Positions 56,365-64,000 of a stretch of 64,000 nt of DNA are shown here, in pieces (positions within the stretch are counted from its first letter, which is position 1; each line of letters starts with the position of its first letter). Source of the stretch: Streptomyces sp. NBC_01478 (lineage in GTDB: Bacteria > Actinomycetota > Actinomycetes > Streptomycetales > Streptomycetaceae); the NCBI RefSeq assembly GCF_036227225.1, contig NZ_CP109444.1, forward strand, positions 3,763,501-3,827,500. Reading direction: 5' to 3'. The translations under genes and the position numbers were made by a program. The notes under the pieces were generated by a model. It was not told where the DNA came from and ran no database searches. It saw only the letters and a program-made list of their open reading frames with translations.

Positions 56365-58101
56365 TTGGCCGACTCCAACGTCACCTCGCTGTTCCGCAGT
56401 ACGGCGGCGCACAGCCCGTCGATGGCAGCGCTGGCGCGTGAGAGCGACGGCACCGGCCCCGTGGACTTCTGTATCCCGTGCAATCCGTACTTCCCCACCC
56501 CCGCCATGTTCGACGACATGGCGGCGCGGCTGCGCGAGATCATCACGTACTACCCGAGCAGCGCCGACACCATCACGGCCGAGCTCTGCAATCTGCTCCA
56601 ACTCCCGCCGAGCTGCGTCGCGATGGGCAACGGTTCCACCGAACTGATCACCTGGATCGACCACTTGATGGTCCGCGAGTCCCTCGCCATCCCCGTCCCC
56701 ACCTTCGGCCGCTGGACCGACCAGCCCATGGAGACCGGCAAGCGGGTCGACATGTTCCCGCTCCAGGAGTCCAACGGCTTCGTCCTGGACCTCACGCAGT
56801 ACGCCGAGTTCATCCGCAAGCGCAACACCAAGGTCGCCGTCATCTGCAACCCGAACAACCCCGACGGCGGCTTCCTGCACAAGCAGGCGCTGGTGCAGTT
56901 CATGGACGCGATGGCCGACCTGGACCTCATCGTCATCGACGAGTCGTTCCTGGAGTTCGCCGACGCGGAGGTCGAACCCAGCGTCGTACAGGAGGCGATG
57001 CTCCGCCCCAACGTGGTCGTCCTGCGCAGCCTCGGCAAGAACTTCGGGCTGCACGGCATACGGTTCGGCTACCTCGTCGCGAACCCGGCCCTGGCCGGCC
57101 GCATCCGCTCGATGCTCCCGAAGTGGAACCTCAACGCCTTCGCGGAACACGTGGTGTTCATCCTCAAGGAGCACGGCGCGGAGTACGCGCAGAGCCTCCA
57201 GCAGGTGCGCCGCGACCGGCTCGACATGGCGAGCCATCTCTCCGCGCTGCCCGGTCTGACGGTCTATCCGTCGCAGGGCAACTTCCTCTTCGTGCGCCTC
57301 CCCGTGGGCGCCGAAGGCACCGTGGTCCGGGACCGGATGCTCACCGAGCACCGCATCCTGGTCCGCGAGTGCGGCAACAAGATCGGTTCGTCCAGCCGCT
57401 TCCTGCGGCTCGTGGTGCGCCCCCAGACGGACGTGCGTCGCCTGGTGACCGGCCTGGAACAGGTGCTCTACGGGACCAGGAGGGGAGCCGCCGTGCCCGA
57501 GCTGGGTACAGGGACCAACTACAGCTCGGGTACGGCGGCCGTGGATCGCCTGGTCGGTGCGACGAACGGGGCGGGGATGCAGAACCTCGCCGCGCAGGCG
57601 CTCGGCACGGGTACGTCGGGCATCGGCATGCCGATGCCGGCCGCGGCCCAGATGCAGCCCCAGCCGGTACCGATGCAGGTGCCCCAGCCCCAACAGCCGC
57701 AGCCCCAGCCGCAGTTCCAGCCGATGGTGGCCGCCGCGCAGGTGCAGCAGATGCCGATGACCGGCATGACCGGCATGACCGACCAGCAGTCGAACGGGGT
57801 CGGGATGCCCATGCAGGCCGTCGCGCAGATGCCGCAGCAGATGGCACAGGTACCGCAGCAGATGCCACAGCAGATGCCCCAACAGCAGCAGCCCTACGGC
57901 GCCCCCGCACCCGCCCCGGCACCCATGCCCCCGCAGGGCCCGACCCCCACCGGCGTCCCCGCCCGCAACGGCCTCACGGCCGCGCAGGTACGGGGCGCCA
58001 CCAGCCCCAACGGCATGCAGAACCTGGCGCCCGCGCCCGCGACCGGTTGGCCGAACGCGCAGAGCTGGCCCAATGCCGCGGGGATGGGACAGGCCGGCTA
58101 G
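56365..58101 (+). CDS. PLP aminotransferase with long Met/Gln/Pro-rich C-terminal tail
   Basis: A 578-residue protein. Residues 1 to about 372 are a fold-type I aminotransferase of the histidinol-phosphate/CobD-like group: YYPSSADTITAEL, AVICNPNNPDGGFL, DLIVIDESFLEFA, the PLP Lys in VVLRSLGKNFGLHGIRFGYL and the final Arg in SSRFLRLVVRPQTD. Residues about 373-578 are low complexity with QPQPVPMQVPQPQQPQPQPQ, GMTGMTD and repeats of PQQM, unrelated to any aminotransferase. It starts at TTG 56365 with GGAGG 6 nt upstream. The tail may be for binding or phase separation; this is speculation. Confidence 0.88.
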   Translation: MADSNVTSLFRSTAAHSPSMAALARESDGTGPVDFCIPCNPYFPTPAMFDDMAARLREIITYYPSSADTITAELCNLLQLPPSCVAMGNGSTELITWIDHLMVRESLAIPVPTFGRWTDQPMETGKRVDMFPLQESNGFVLDLTQYAEFIRKRNTKVAVICNPNNPDGGFLHKQALVQFMDAMADLDLIVIDESFLEFADAEVEPSVVQEAMLRPNVVVLRSLGKNFGLHGIRFGYLVANPALAGRIRSMLPKWNLNAFAEHVVFILKEHGAEYAQSLQQVRRDRLDMASHLSALPGLTVYPSQGNFLFVRLPVGAEGTVVRDRMLTEHRILVRECGNKIGSSSRFLRLVVRPQTDVRRLVTGLEQVLYGTRRGAAVPELGTGTNYSSGTAAVDRLVGATNGAGMQNLAAQALGTGTSGIGMPMPAAAQMQPQPVPMQVPQPQQPQPQPQFQPMVAAAQVQQMPMTGMTGMTDQQSNGVGMPMQAVAQMPQQMAQVPQQMPQQMPQQQQPYGAPAPAPAPMPPQGPTPTGVPARNGLTAAQVRGATSPNGMQNLAPAPATGWPNAQSWPNAAGMGQAG

Positions 58102-58104
58102 TCG

Positions 58105-58272
58105 CTACGGCTTGCGTCGGCGTGGGAGGCGCCTCCAAAGGAAGGTGACCGCCGAGACCAGGAGGGTCACGAGGAAGCTGTCTCCCATGCCGCCCCTCCA
58201 GCGCTCGCCCTTGGTGGAGTCCTGGTCCCAGAGGCCAGGGCTGTCGCCGGTTTCTTTCTCGGCCTTGGCCAT
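58105..58272 (-). CDS. Small single-pass membrane protein coupled to the RHS gene
   Basis: A 55-residue protein (MAKAEKETGDSPGLWDQDST start). The first 28 residues are charged; SFLVTLLVSAVTFLW is one membrane helix, followed by a basic tail RRLPRRRKP, so the C-terminus should face the cytoplasm. Its ATG is 8 bp after the RHS stop, and the ribosome site GAGGA overlaps that TGA, so translation is coupled. This is the usual place of an immunity gene, but the sequence matches no immunity family I know. Confidence 0.65.
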   Translation of the reverse strand: MAKAEKETGDSPGLWDQDSTKGERWRGGMGDSFLVTLLVSAVTFLWRRLPRRRKP

Positions 58273-58280
58273 GGAGTTCC

Positions 58281-61200
58281 TCAGCACTTCTTGATCGAGC
58301 GGTAGTAGAACGGGATCACACTGTCGACGTGGGTCCAGTACCAGGTCACCGTCTTGTTCACCTTGACCGTCTTGCACTTGAGGTCCTTGGCGTAGGCGAT
58401 GTCGGCCCGCACGGTGCGCTTCTTCTTCGTGCAGTTCGTGTACTTGATCTGGTCGGAGTGCTGCGCGCTGACCTTGTTGCCCACCACCATGTAGAAAATG
58501 GGCCCTTCGAGCAGTTTGCCCGAGCAGTACCGCTTTCTGCCATCGAGGTCGAGGTAGCTCACGGGGTTGGCGCCCACGTAGTCGTACGCGCTGGCGCTGC
58601 CCCCGTACACCGGGTCGACCTGGAGGAAGCGTCCCGTGGCGGAGTAGTACAGCCGGACGCCCATCAGGGTCATGCCGCTCGCCGAGGAGTGGCCGCGCTG
58701 GTAGGCGCCGAGCCAGCCGTAGGTCGCGGCGGCCCCGGCGGCGTCGAGGGCGACGCCGTACTCGTCCCAGTGCTGCGTCACCACGGACGCGGTGGTGTCC
58801 AGGGGAAGCTGCACGGCGATGTCACCGTGCAGGTTGGCGAGCTGGAGAACCGCAGCGCCGGTGGCCGAGGTGGTGGCCGCCAGACCGCCGGTGGCGTCCT
58901 GCACGGTCCGGCCGACCGAGCCGTTCGTGTCCGTCCAGGCGGAACTGTCGCAGTCGCAGCCGTAGTGCTGGACGACACCGCCGGCGGCGGTCCAGTCACC
59001 GGCGGCGTTCTGGGTCTGGAAGGACTCGGCCGCGAGCCGGCCGGCCGCGTCCAGGGACCACAGGCTGCGGGACGAACCCACCGTCTCGCTGCGCACCAGG
59101 TCGTTGGTGAAGTACGTCAGCGTGCTGTCACCGGCGGTGGTGGTGCGCCCCAGCGCGTCGTAGACGTAGCCGGCGCCCACGATCCGGTCGGCGGCGTCGT
59201 AGGTGTACGACGTGCTGGTGGACGTGGCGTCGGAGGTGCTGCTGTCGCAGTCGTCCGTCGTCGTCTTGAGCGAGGTGCGGTTGCTGTCGGAGTCCAGGCC
59301 GTAGGCGCGGGACACGCACCCGGTGCTCGTGGCGTCGGTGGCGCCGACGAGACGGTCCCGGCTGTCGTAGGTGTAGTCGGTCTGGGTGGTCGAGCCGTCG
59401 GTCTGGGTGTGGCCGGCCTGCTGACCGGCCACGGTGAACTCGGCGGCGTCGGCGAGGACCGTGGTGCCGTCGGCGGCGGTGTACTCCTTCGCGGTCTGGT
59501 GTCCGGCCGGGTCGACGGTCAGCGCGAGGCCGTAGCCGCCGGGCAGCGTCTCCGTGGCCAGGACGCCGTCGGCGTCGTAGGCGGCGGTGAAGGTGCCGGC
59601 GACCGAGTCGGTGACCGTCCTGACCAGCCCTCGGGTGTCGTAGGCGTAGGCGACCGTGGACGGCGCCGAGTCGGACCGCTTCACCGCGCGGCCCAGGACG
59701 TCGTAGCTGGTCGTCGTGGTGTTCCCGGTGCCGTCGGCGTACTTGGTGCGCCGGCCCAGAGTGTCGTAGCCGTACGTGATGGTCTGGCTGTTCGACGTCT
59801 GGGTGGCGAGCCTGCCGCTGTCCTTGGCGTACGTGTACTCGGTGGCGGGGGTCTTCTCCCCGGCACCGCCGGTGATCTCGGCCTTGACGGCCCGGCCCGC
59901 GGTGTCGGCGGTCACCGTGGTGGTGCGCGTGACGCCGTTGGCCGATTCGGTGGTGGTCGCGGCGTGGCCCCAGCGGTCGTAGGTGTAGACCGTGGTGACC
60001 AGTTCGGCCGGGTTGGTCCCGCTGACCGTGCCCGCGGGCGCGGTACGGCAGAGCAGTCCGGCCCATTCGACCGAGCCGCAGGTGCCGGTGGCGGACGCGC
60101 TGTAGTACGTGTACGTCACCGCGCCGGCGTCCGAGCCGGACGAGCCGGTGGTGCGGGTGGTGGCGATGCGCCCGGCGTCGTCGTACGTCGTGACGCGGGC
60201 CGCGCTGTCACCGCCGCCCTCGGTCGCCTTCTCCTGGCCGGTGGACCAGTCGTAGGTGGTCGTGGTCGTGGTGGTGTCGGCGTCGGTGGCGTAGCCGGTG
60301 ATCGCCGCACCGGTCACGGTGGAGGTGACCAGGCCGGACACCGCCGCGTCGCCGGGACGGTTCCCGTCGTAGGTGTACGCCGTGTGCGCGCGGGCCTGGG
60401 TCACCGAACCGGCGGCCAGCGTGGACTCCGCGGTGGAGCCGGTGAGTTCCTTGGTGAGGGTCACCTCGTGCAGCGGGCCGTACTCGTCGGTCGGGCGCTC
60501 GCCGTCGGCCGAGTACTCCGAGACGGTGGCCAGCAGCCGCGCCCGGTCGGCGGTGGACAGGTCGGTCAGACCGAGTTCGGCCAGTTTGTCGGCCGAGCCG
60601 CCGAGCGCCAACTCCCGGTTGGCGGCGGTGAGTTCGGTGATCTCGTTGCCGTAGGTGTCGTACTCGGTCGTGGTGATCGAGCCACCGGGCCCGGCCGTGT
60701 TGACCGTACGGCCGTTGGCGTCGATGTAGGTGACGGTGGCACGGTCGTAGGCGGACGACGTGAGGTCGCCGCCCGTGCTGGAGGAGGGGACGCTGTCCGC
60801 CGGGAAGACGGCGGTGGCGTCGGTGGGTGCCTCGTCCTGCGCCCAGGTGGCGACCGTGGTGGCGTTCATCTGGTCGGGGGCGGTGGTGCCGGAGAGCGGG
60901 ACGTCGTAGACGACGGTGGTGGCCGCCGTGCCGGACGTGGTGTTGTCCGAACCCTCCGCCAGGGCCGGGCGGGACGCCTTGAGCAGCATGCCCGTGCCCG
61001 CCGTGAGGGCGGAGCCGGCCTTGCCGTAGGTGAAGGTCCAGGGCAGCTCACCCGCCGGGGTGAGGGTGGCGACGCGGCCGTCCGGGTCGTAGGTGTACGC
61101 GGTCTTCAGCGCGGGGCTGACGCGCGGGTCCCAGACCTGGCGGAGCGTGCCGGAGGCGCCGTACGCGTAGGACGAGACGGTCTCGGCGGTGGCGGTGGCG

Positions 61201-64000
61201 GCACCCGGGGTGGTCGCCCACAGCTTGACCGCCTTGACCTGGCCCTTGTAGTCGCCGAGCGCGGAGTCGGTGGCCGTGGTGGTGTCCGCGTAGACGAACT
61301 CCAGGACCCGGCAGCCCTTCGTGCCGGGATCGGCCTGGCAGGTCGTGGCCTTGACCGCGCCGGTCGGGGAGATCACGTACTTCGGGCGGGCCAGCGTCTT
61401 GCCGCCGACCGTGACGGTGTCCGAGACGGCGGTGACGGTGGAGTCGTCCACGGCGGAGGCCGAGGAGTAGAGCGTCCAAGTCGTCGCTGTGTCAGCCGCC
61501 TTGGCGAACACCGTGGTGCTCGCGTCGGTGTCGGTGAGCGTGAACTTCGAGCCGGACAGCGTGCCGCTCAGGGTCAGGTCCTCGGCACCGCTCTGCGGCT
61601 TCCAGGCACTGCCCGAGGCCGCGGTGAACGCGATGGACGAACCGTCGGCGGTCAGCAACTCGACCGAGGTGTCGGAGGTCTTGCGGAGCTGCGTGTAGTC
61701 GCCGGCCTCACCGGTGACGGCGGAAGTCCAGCCGGGGCCGAAGATCTGCGCCTGGCCCTCGGTGTCGGTGGAGTTGGCGCGTGAGGAGTACGTCCGCTCC
61801 ACGCTCGCGTCGAACGCGGTCGCGTCGGTGGCGTCCAGCGTGTAGTCGCCGGTCAGTTCGTTGACGGAGCCGGGTCCGACCTCGGCGCTCGGCGCGGTGC
61901 CCGCGTCGCGGTCGAGGGTGGCCTCGACGGTCTGCGAGTAACCGGTGGTCGTGCCGTCGGTGAAGGCGGCACGGAGCTGGATCGCACCGTCCTCGGAGAG
62001 TGAACTGACCGTGTTCCAGACCACCTTGGTGGCCGTGCCGGAGCTGACGGCGACCGGCCAGGCGGAGACGGCCGCGCCGGAGGCGGTGACGTCACCGACC
62101 GGGACGGTGTGCCAGGTGTCGGTCTCGCCGCGCCGGTACTGCCAGGTCACGCCGGTGTAGGTCGTGAGCCCCTTGGCGGCGAGGGTCAGGCGGCGGGCGG
62201 TCGTGTCTCCACTCGAAGGGGAGAGGATCGCCGCGCCGTCCGCGCCAACGCCGAAGCTGTAGGCGGTAGTTGCCGCGGAGAGGTTGCCGCCCGAGTCGAT
62301 GGTACGGGCGTACAGCGTGTGCCAGCCGTTGGCCGGGTCGACGGAGACGGTGGCGGCGTCGCCGCCGTTGCCGTTGGTGGTGTCGAGCTTCTTGTTCGGG
62401 ACGCTGCTGTTGTCCAGCCCCCAGTAGTAGCCCGCGCCGTCCGTGGAGGAGGTGTCGATGGTGCAGGTGTCGGCGGCGCCGGCCTTGGCCGTCCAGCCGT
62501 TCTGGGTGTACGTGGCACAGGTGACGGTCGGTGCGACGGGCAGGCCGGTGTTCATCACGAACGTGGTGTAGCCGGTCCAACTGCCGTAGTCCGTACCGTC
62601 GTAGGCCCGCACCCGGTACCGCAGATGCACACCCGCCGGAATGGCGGACGCGGACGGGATCGCGAGCTTCGCCGTCGCACCGGAGGCGACCGAGGCCGAA
62701 GTCCCCGTGTACGTGTACGTGGTGTCCGCGTACGCCGGGTCCGCCGTGACCTCGAACTGCCCCTTCGTGGCCGACCCGTCGGAGTCGGTGACCTTCGCCG
62801 AGAGAGTCGGGGTCAGCGAGGTGACATACCGCTTCCCGTTGTAGGCGTTGACCTGTGACGGGGCGATCGCGAGTGAACTCGGCGTCGAGGGATACGAGTT
62901 GTACGTCACCGTCAGGTGCGGCTCGGTCGAGCCGTCGCCGGAGACGTAGTTGGCGGAGCGGAAGCGCCGCCAGGTCAGCGAGTCCGTCTCGCTCGCGCCG
63001 GCCACGCGCAGGCCGTAATTGGTCGAACCGTCGGCCCAGGCCTGCACGATGGCGTCGATGTCGAAGTTCATCGTGCCCGCGGGGCAGGAGGTGCTGTAGC
63101 CCAGCGCGGCGGTGTTGGTCACCGCGCCGGTGGCCGTGGTGGTGGGCTGGGCGGCCCAGGTGATGTCCGACGACGACCAGGTGGACGTGATGCGCCGCAC
63201 CTGGGTGCCCGCGCCGGTGGTGGCACAGGTCGAGGCGTAGTACGAGTACAGGGCGAGGTTCGTGTCGGTGATGTGCTTGCCGACGAACTTCGACACGTCG
63301 AACTTCAGATACGAGCGGGCCTTCGTGGTCCCCGCGTCGTACGTGCCCGACTTCAGCTCCGTCGAGGAGACCTGGGAGTCGGTGTAGTTGGTGGCCACCC
63401 AGGTGTCCGTCGTCACCGCGAGGGTGGAGGTGGGGTCGACGGTGACCGGGTAGGTCAGCTTCTGCTTGAAGTAGTCCGCGTCCGGGGTCAGGACCAGGGT
63501 CTGGGTGCCGTTGTCGGCGGTCTCCACCTTCGTGGCAACCTTCGCCTGGTGCTCGGACTCGCCGGAGGCCTTGTTCTTGGAGGAGTCCCACATCATCGGC
63601 GCGGGGGCTTCCGCCACCAACTTGCCGGCGGTGTCCTTCAGGAGCAGGTGTCCCGAGGCAGCCTGGGACAGTTCAAGTCCCTTGAGGGCGACGGGTATTC
63701 GGTACTCGAGCTGTCCGCCCGGCGCCTTGTCCAGCACCACGTTCTGGCTGAACCCCTGCGAGAGGGCGGTCACCGTCAGGGTCTGGCCGTCGCCCAGGGC
63801 GTAGGAGGCGGTGTCGTCCTTGATCTCCGGTGCGGGCAGCGTGTCGTCCCAGCCGAGGCCGAACGACTTCTTCCCCTTGGACACGGAGGCCAGCGCGGTG
63901 TCGCCGCCGTCCGACACCTTGATGTCGGCGGCCGCGACGTTCGGCTCCAGGGACGAACCGGCGTCGGACAGCGAGGTGTCGATGCCGTGCCACTTGCCGT
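58281..64000 (-). CDS. RHS/YD-repeat protein with DNRLRE domain and toxin-like C-terminal tip (N-terminus outside the window)
   Basis: At least 1906 residues; the frame is open to the right edge (GKWHGIDTSLSDAGSSLEPN near the edge). In order: a beta-rich part, a DNRLRE domain (WVATNYTDSQVSSTELKSGT; RSYLKFDVSKFVGKHI), Ig/fibronectin-like segments, many YD repeats (YDVLGRAVKRSD, YDTRGLVRTVTD, YDAADRIVGAGYVYD) and the RHS core end FLQVDPVYGGSASAYDYVGA then NPVSYLDLDG. After this a divergent 85-residue tip (58284-58538) has four Cys, 15 or so Lys and a TVTWYW motif. In RHS toxins the shell encloses the tip, which is the variable toxin. It is probably secreted and used in competition. Confidence 0.9.
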   Translation of the reverse strand, partial: GKWHGIDTSLSDAGSSLEPNVAAADIKVSDGGDTALASVSKGKKSFGLGWDDTLPAPEIKDDTASYALGDGQTLTVTALSQGFSQNVVLDKAPGGQLEYRIPVALKGLELSQAASGHLLLKDTAGKLVAEAPAPMMWDSSKNKASGESEHQAKVATKVETADNGTQTLVLTPDADYFKQKLTYPVTVDPTSTLAVTTDTWVATNYTDSQVSSTELKSGTYDAGTTKARSYLKFDVSKFVGKHITDTNLALYSYYASTCATTGAGTQVRRITSTWSSSDITWAAQPTTTATGAVTNTAALGYSTSCPAGTMNFDIDAIVQAWADGSTNYGLRVAGASETDSLTWRRFRSANYVSGDGSTEPHLTVTYNSYPSTPSSLAIAPSQVNAYNGKRYVTSLTPTLSAKVTDSDGSATKGQFEVTADPAYADTTYTYTGTSASVASGATAKLAIPSASAIPAGVHLRYRVRAYDGTDYGSWTGYTTFVMNTGLPVAPTVTCATYTQNGWTAKAGAADTCTIDTSSTDGAGYYWGLDNSSVPNKKLDTTNGNGGDAATVSVDPANGWHTLYARTIDSGGNLSAATTAYSFGVGADGAAILSPSSGDTTARRLTLAAKGLTTYTGVTWQYRRGETDTWHTVPVGDVTASGAAVSAWPVAVSSGTATKVVWNTVSSLSEDGAIQLRAAFTDGTTTGYSQTVEATLDRDAGTAPSAEVGPGSVNELTGDYTLDATDATAFDASVERTYSSRANSTDTEGQAQIFGPGWTSAVTGEAGDYTQLRKTSDTSVELLTADGSSIAFTAASGSAWKPQSGAEDLTLSGTLSGSKFTLTDTDASTTVFAKAADTATTWTLYSSASAVDDSTVTAVSDTVTVGGKTLARPKYVISPTGAVKATTCQADPGTKGCRVLEFVYADTTTATDSALGDYKGQVKAVKLWATTPGAATATAETVSSYAYGASGTLRQVWDPRVSPALKTAYTYDPDGRVATLTPAGELPWTFTYGKAGSALTAGTGMLLKASRPALAEGSDNTTSGTAATTVVYDVPLSGTTAPDQMNATTVATWAQDEAPTDATAVFPADSVPSSSTGGDLTSSAYDRATVTYIDANGRTVNTAGPGGSITTTEYDTYGNEITELTAANRELALGGSADKLAELGLTDLSTADRARLLATVSEYSADGERPTDEYGPLHEVTLTKELTGSTAESTLAAGSVTQARAHTAYTYDGNRPGDAAVSGLVTSTVTGAAITGYATDADTTTTTTTYDWSTGQEKATEGGGDSAARVTTYDDAGRIATTRTTGSSGSDAGAVTYTYYSASATGTCGSVEWAGLLCRTAPAGTVSGTNPAELVTTVYTYDRWGHAATTTESANGVTRTTTVTADTAGRAVKAEITGGAGEKTPATEYTYAKDSGRLATQTSNSQTITYGYDTLGRRTKYADGTGNTTTTSYDVLGRAVKRSDSAPSTVAYAYDTRGLVRTVTDSVAGTFTAAYDADGVLATETLPGGYGLALTVDPAGHQTAKEYTAADGTTVLADAAEFTVAGQQAGHTQTDGSTTQTDYTYDSRDRLVGATDATSTGCVSRAYGLDSDSNRTSLKTTTDDCDSSTSDATSTSTSYTYDAADRIVGAGYVYDALGRTTTAGDSTLTYFTNDLVRSETVGSSRSLWSLDAAGRLAAESFQTQNAAGDWTAAGGVVQHYGCDCDSSAWTDTNGSVGRTVQDATGGLAATTSATGAAVLQLANLHGDIAVQLPLDTTASVVTQHWDEYGVALDAAGAAATYGWLGAYQRGHSSASGMTLMGVRLYYSATGRFLQVDPVYGGSASAYDYVGANPVSYLDLDGRKRYCSGKLLEGPIFYMVVGNKVSAQHSDQIKYTNCTKKKRTVRADIAYAKDLKCKTVKVNKTVTWYWTHVDSVIPFYYRSIKKC

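Noticed and set aside
57600-57900. Tandem DNA repeats rich in CAG/CCC/ATG
   Set aside because: They are in frame with the aminotransferase gene and encode its Gln/Pro/Met tail.
58329-61784. 1151-codon plus-strand open frame opposite the RHS gene
   Set aside because: It is a Gly/Arg/Val-rich shadow of the RHS coding frame, without domains or a ribosome site.
1-64000. tRNA, rRNA and riboswitch genes
   Set aside because: I looked for conserved tRNA T-loop (GGTTCGAATCC-like) and rRNA sequences and common riboswitch cores in the gaps and saw none; a covariance-model search would be needed to exclude short RNAs.

Overview
This is a high-GC actinobacterial chromosome segment, almost certainly Streptomyces. 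The evidence is about 70% GC with G/C-ending codons, GTG and TTG starts, many convergent GC-rich hairpins, the fasR-fabD-fabH-acpP-fabF order, a homodimeric-type aceE, and three TTA codons in one accessory gene. From memory the backbone resembles the S. coelicolor region around SCO2364-SCO2407; I could not run an alignment. There are about 51 protein genes (including one frameshifted and two cut by the window edges), one TnpB element, and no rRNA or tRNA genes that I can see.

Layout. 1-5.8 kb: a tellurium-resistance-type (ter) stress cluster with a phosphoribosyltransferase end, a CitE-like lyase, three TerD proteins, a TerA-like protein and a DUF475/TerC membrane protein. 5.9-11.3 kb: peroxiredoxin, DUF3052, pyruvate dehydrogenase E1 (aceE), a potassium channel and a small membrane protein. 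11.5-19.7 kb: an MFS exporter with its TetR regulator, a DUF1023 hydrolase, a DUF4429/SHOCT protein, a MerR-controlled aldo/keto reductase, a frameshifted acetyltransferase, a serine hydrolase and a pirin. 20-25 kb: the primary fatty-acid synthesis operon under FasR.

25-31 kb is the accessory part. A caspase-like/STAND NTPase protein with three TTA codons converges on an alpha/beta hydrolase, and a TnpB element with a complete nuclease and only a relic of its transposase follows DUF3145. 30.9-47.3 kb is mixed metabolism and regulation: an SGNH lipoprotein, GalM, a GH3 glycosidase with a TetR, an ECF sigma factor with a membrane partner, RidA/LysR, a secreted pyroglutamyl-peptidase-like protein, EI24, a serine hydrolase, an oxidoreductase with MarR, and a zinc-ribbon membrane protein. 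47.4-56.2 kb is a sugar/sugar-acid unit: enolase-superfamily dehydratase, Zn-dehydrogenase, U32-like protein, ChvE-GguA-GguB ABC transporter and a Tat-exported GalM. 56.3-64 kb: an aminotransferase with a long Met/Gln/Pro tail, then a large RHS toxin-type protein running off the end with a tiny gene coupled to its stop codon.

A recurring theme is promoter architecture. At least fifteen genes have a TANNNT -10 box ending 6-9 nt before the start codon and no Shine-Dalgarno, which predicts leaderless mRNAs. Many convergent gene pairs are separated by perfect or near-perfect hairpins, and a dispersed palindromic repeat occurs in at least four intergenic gaps.
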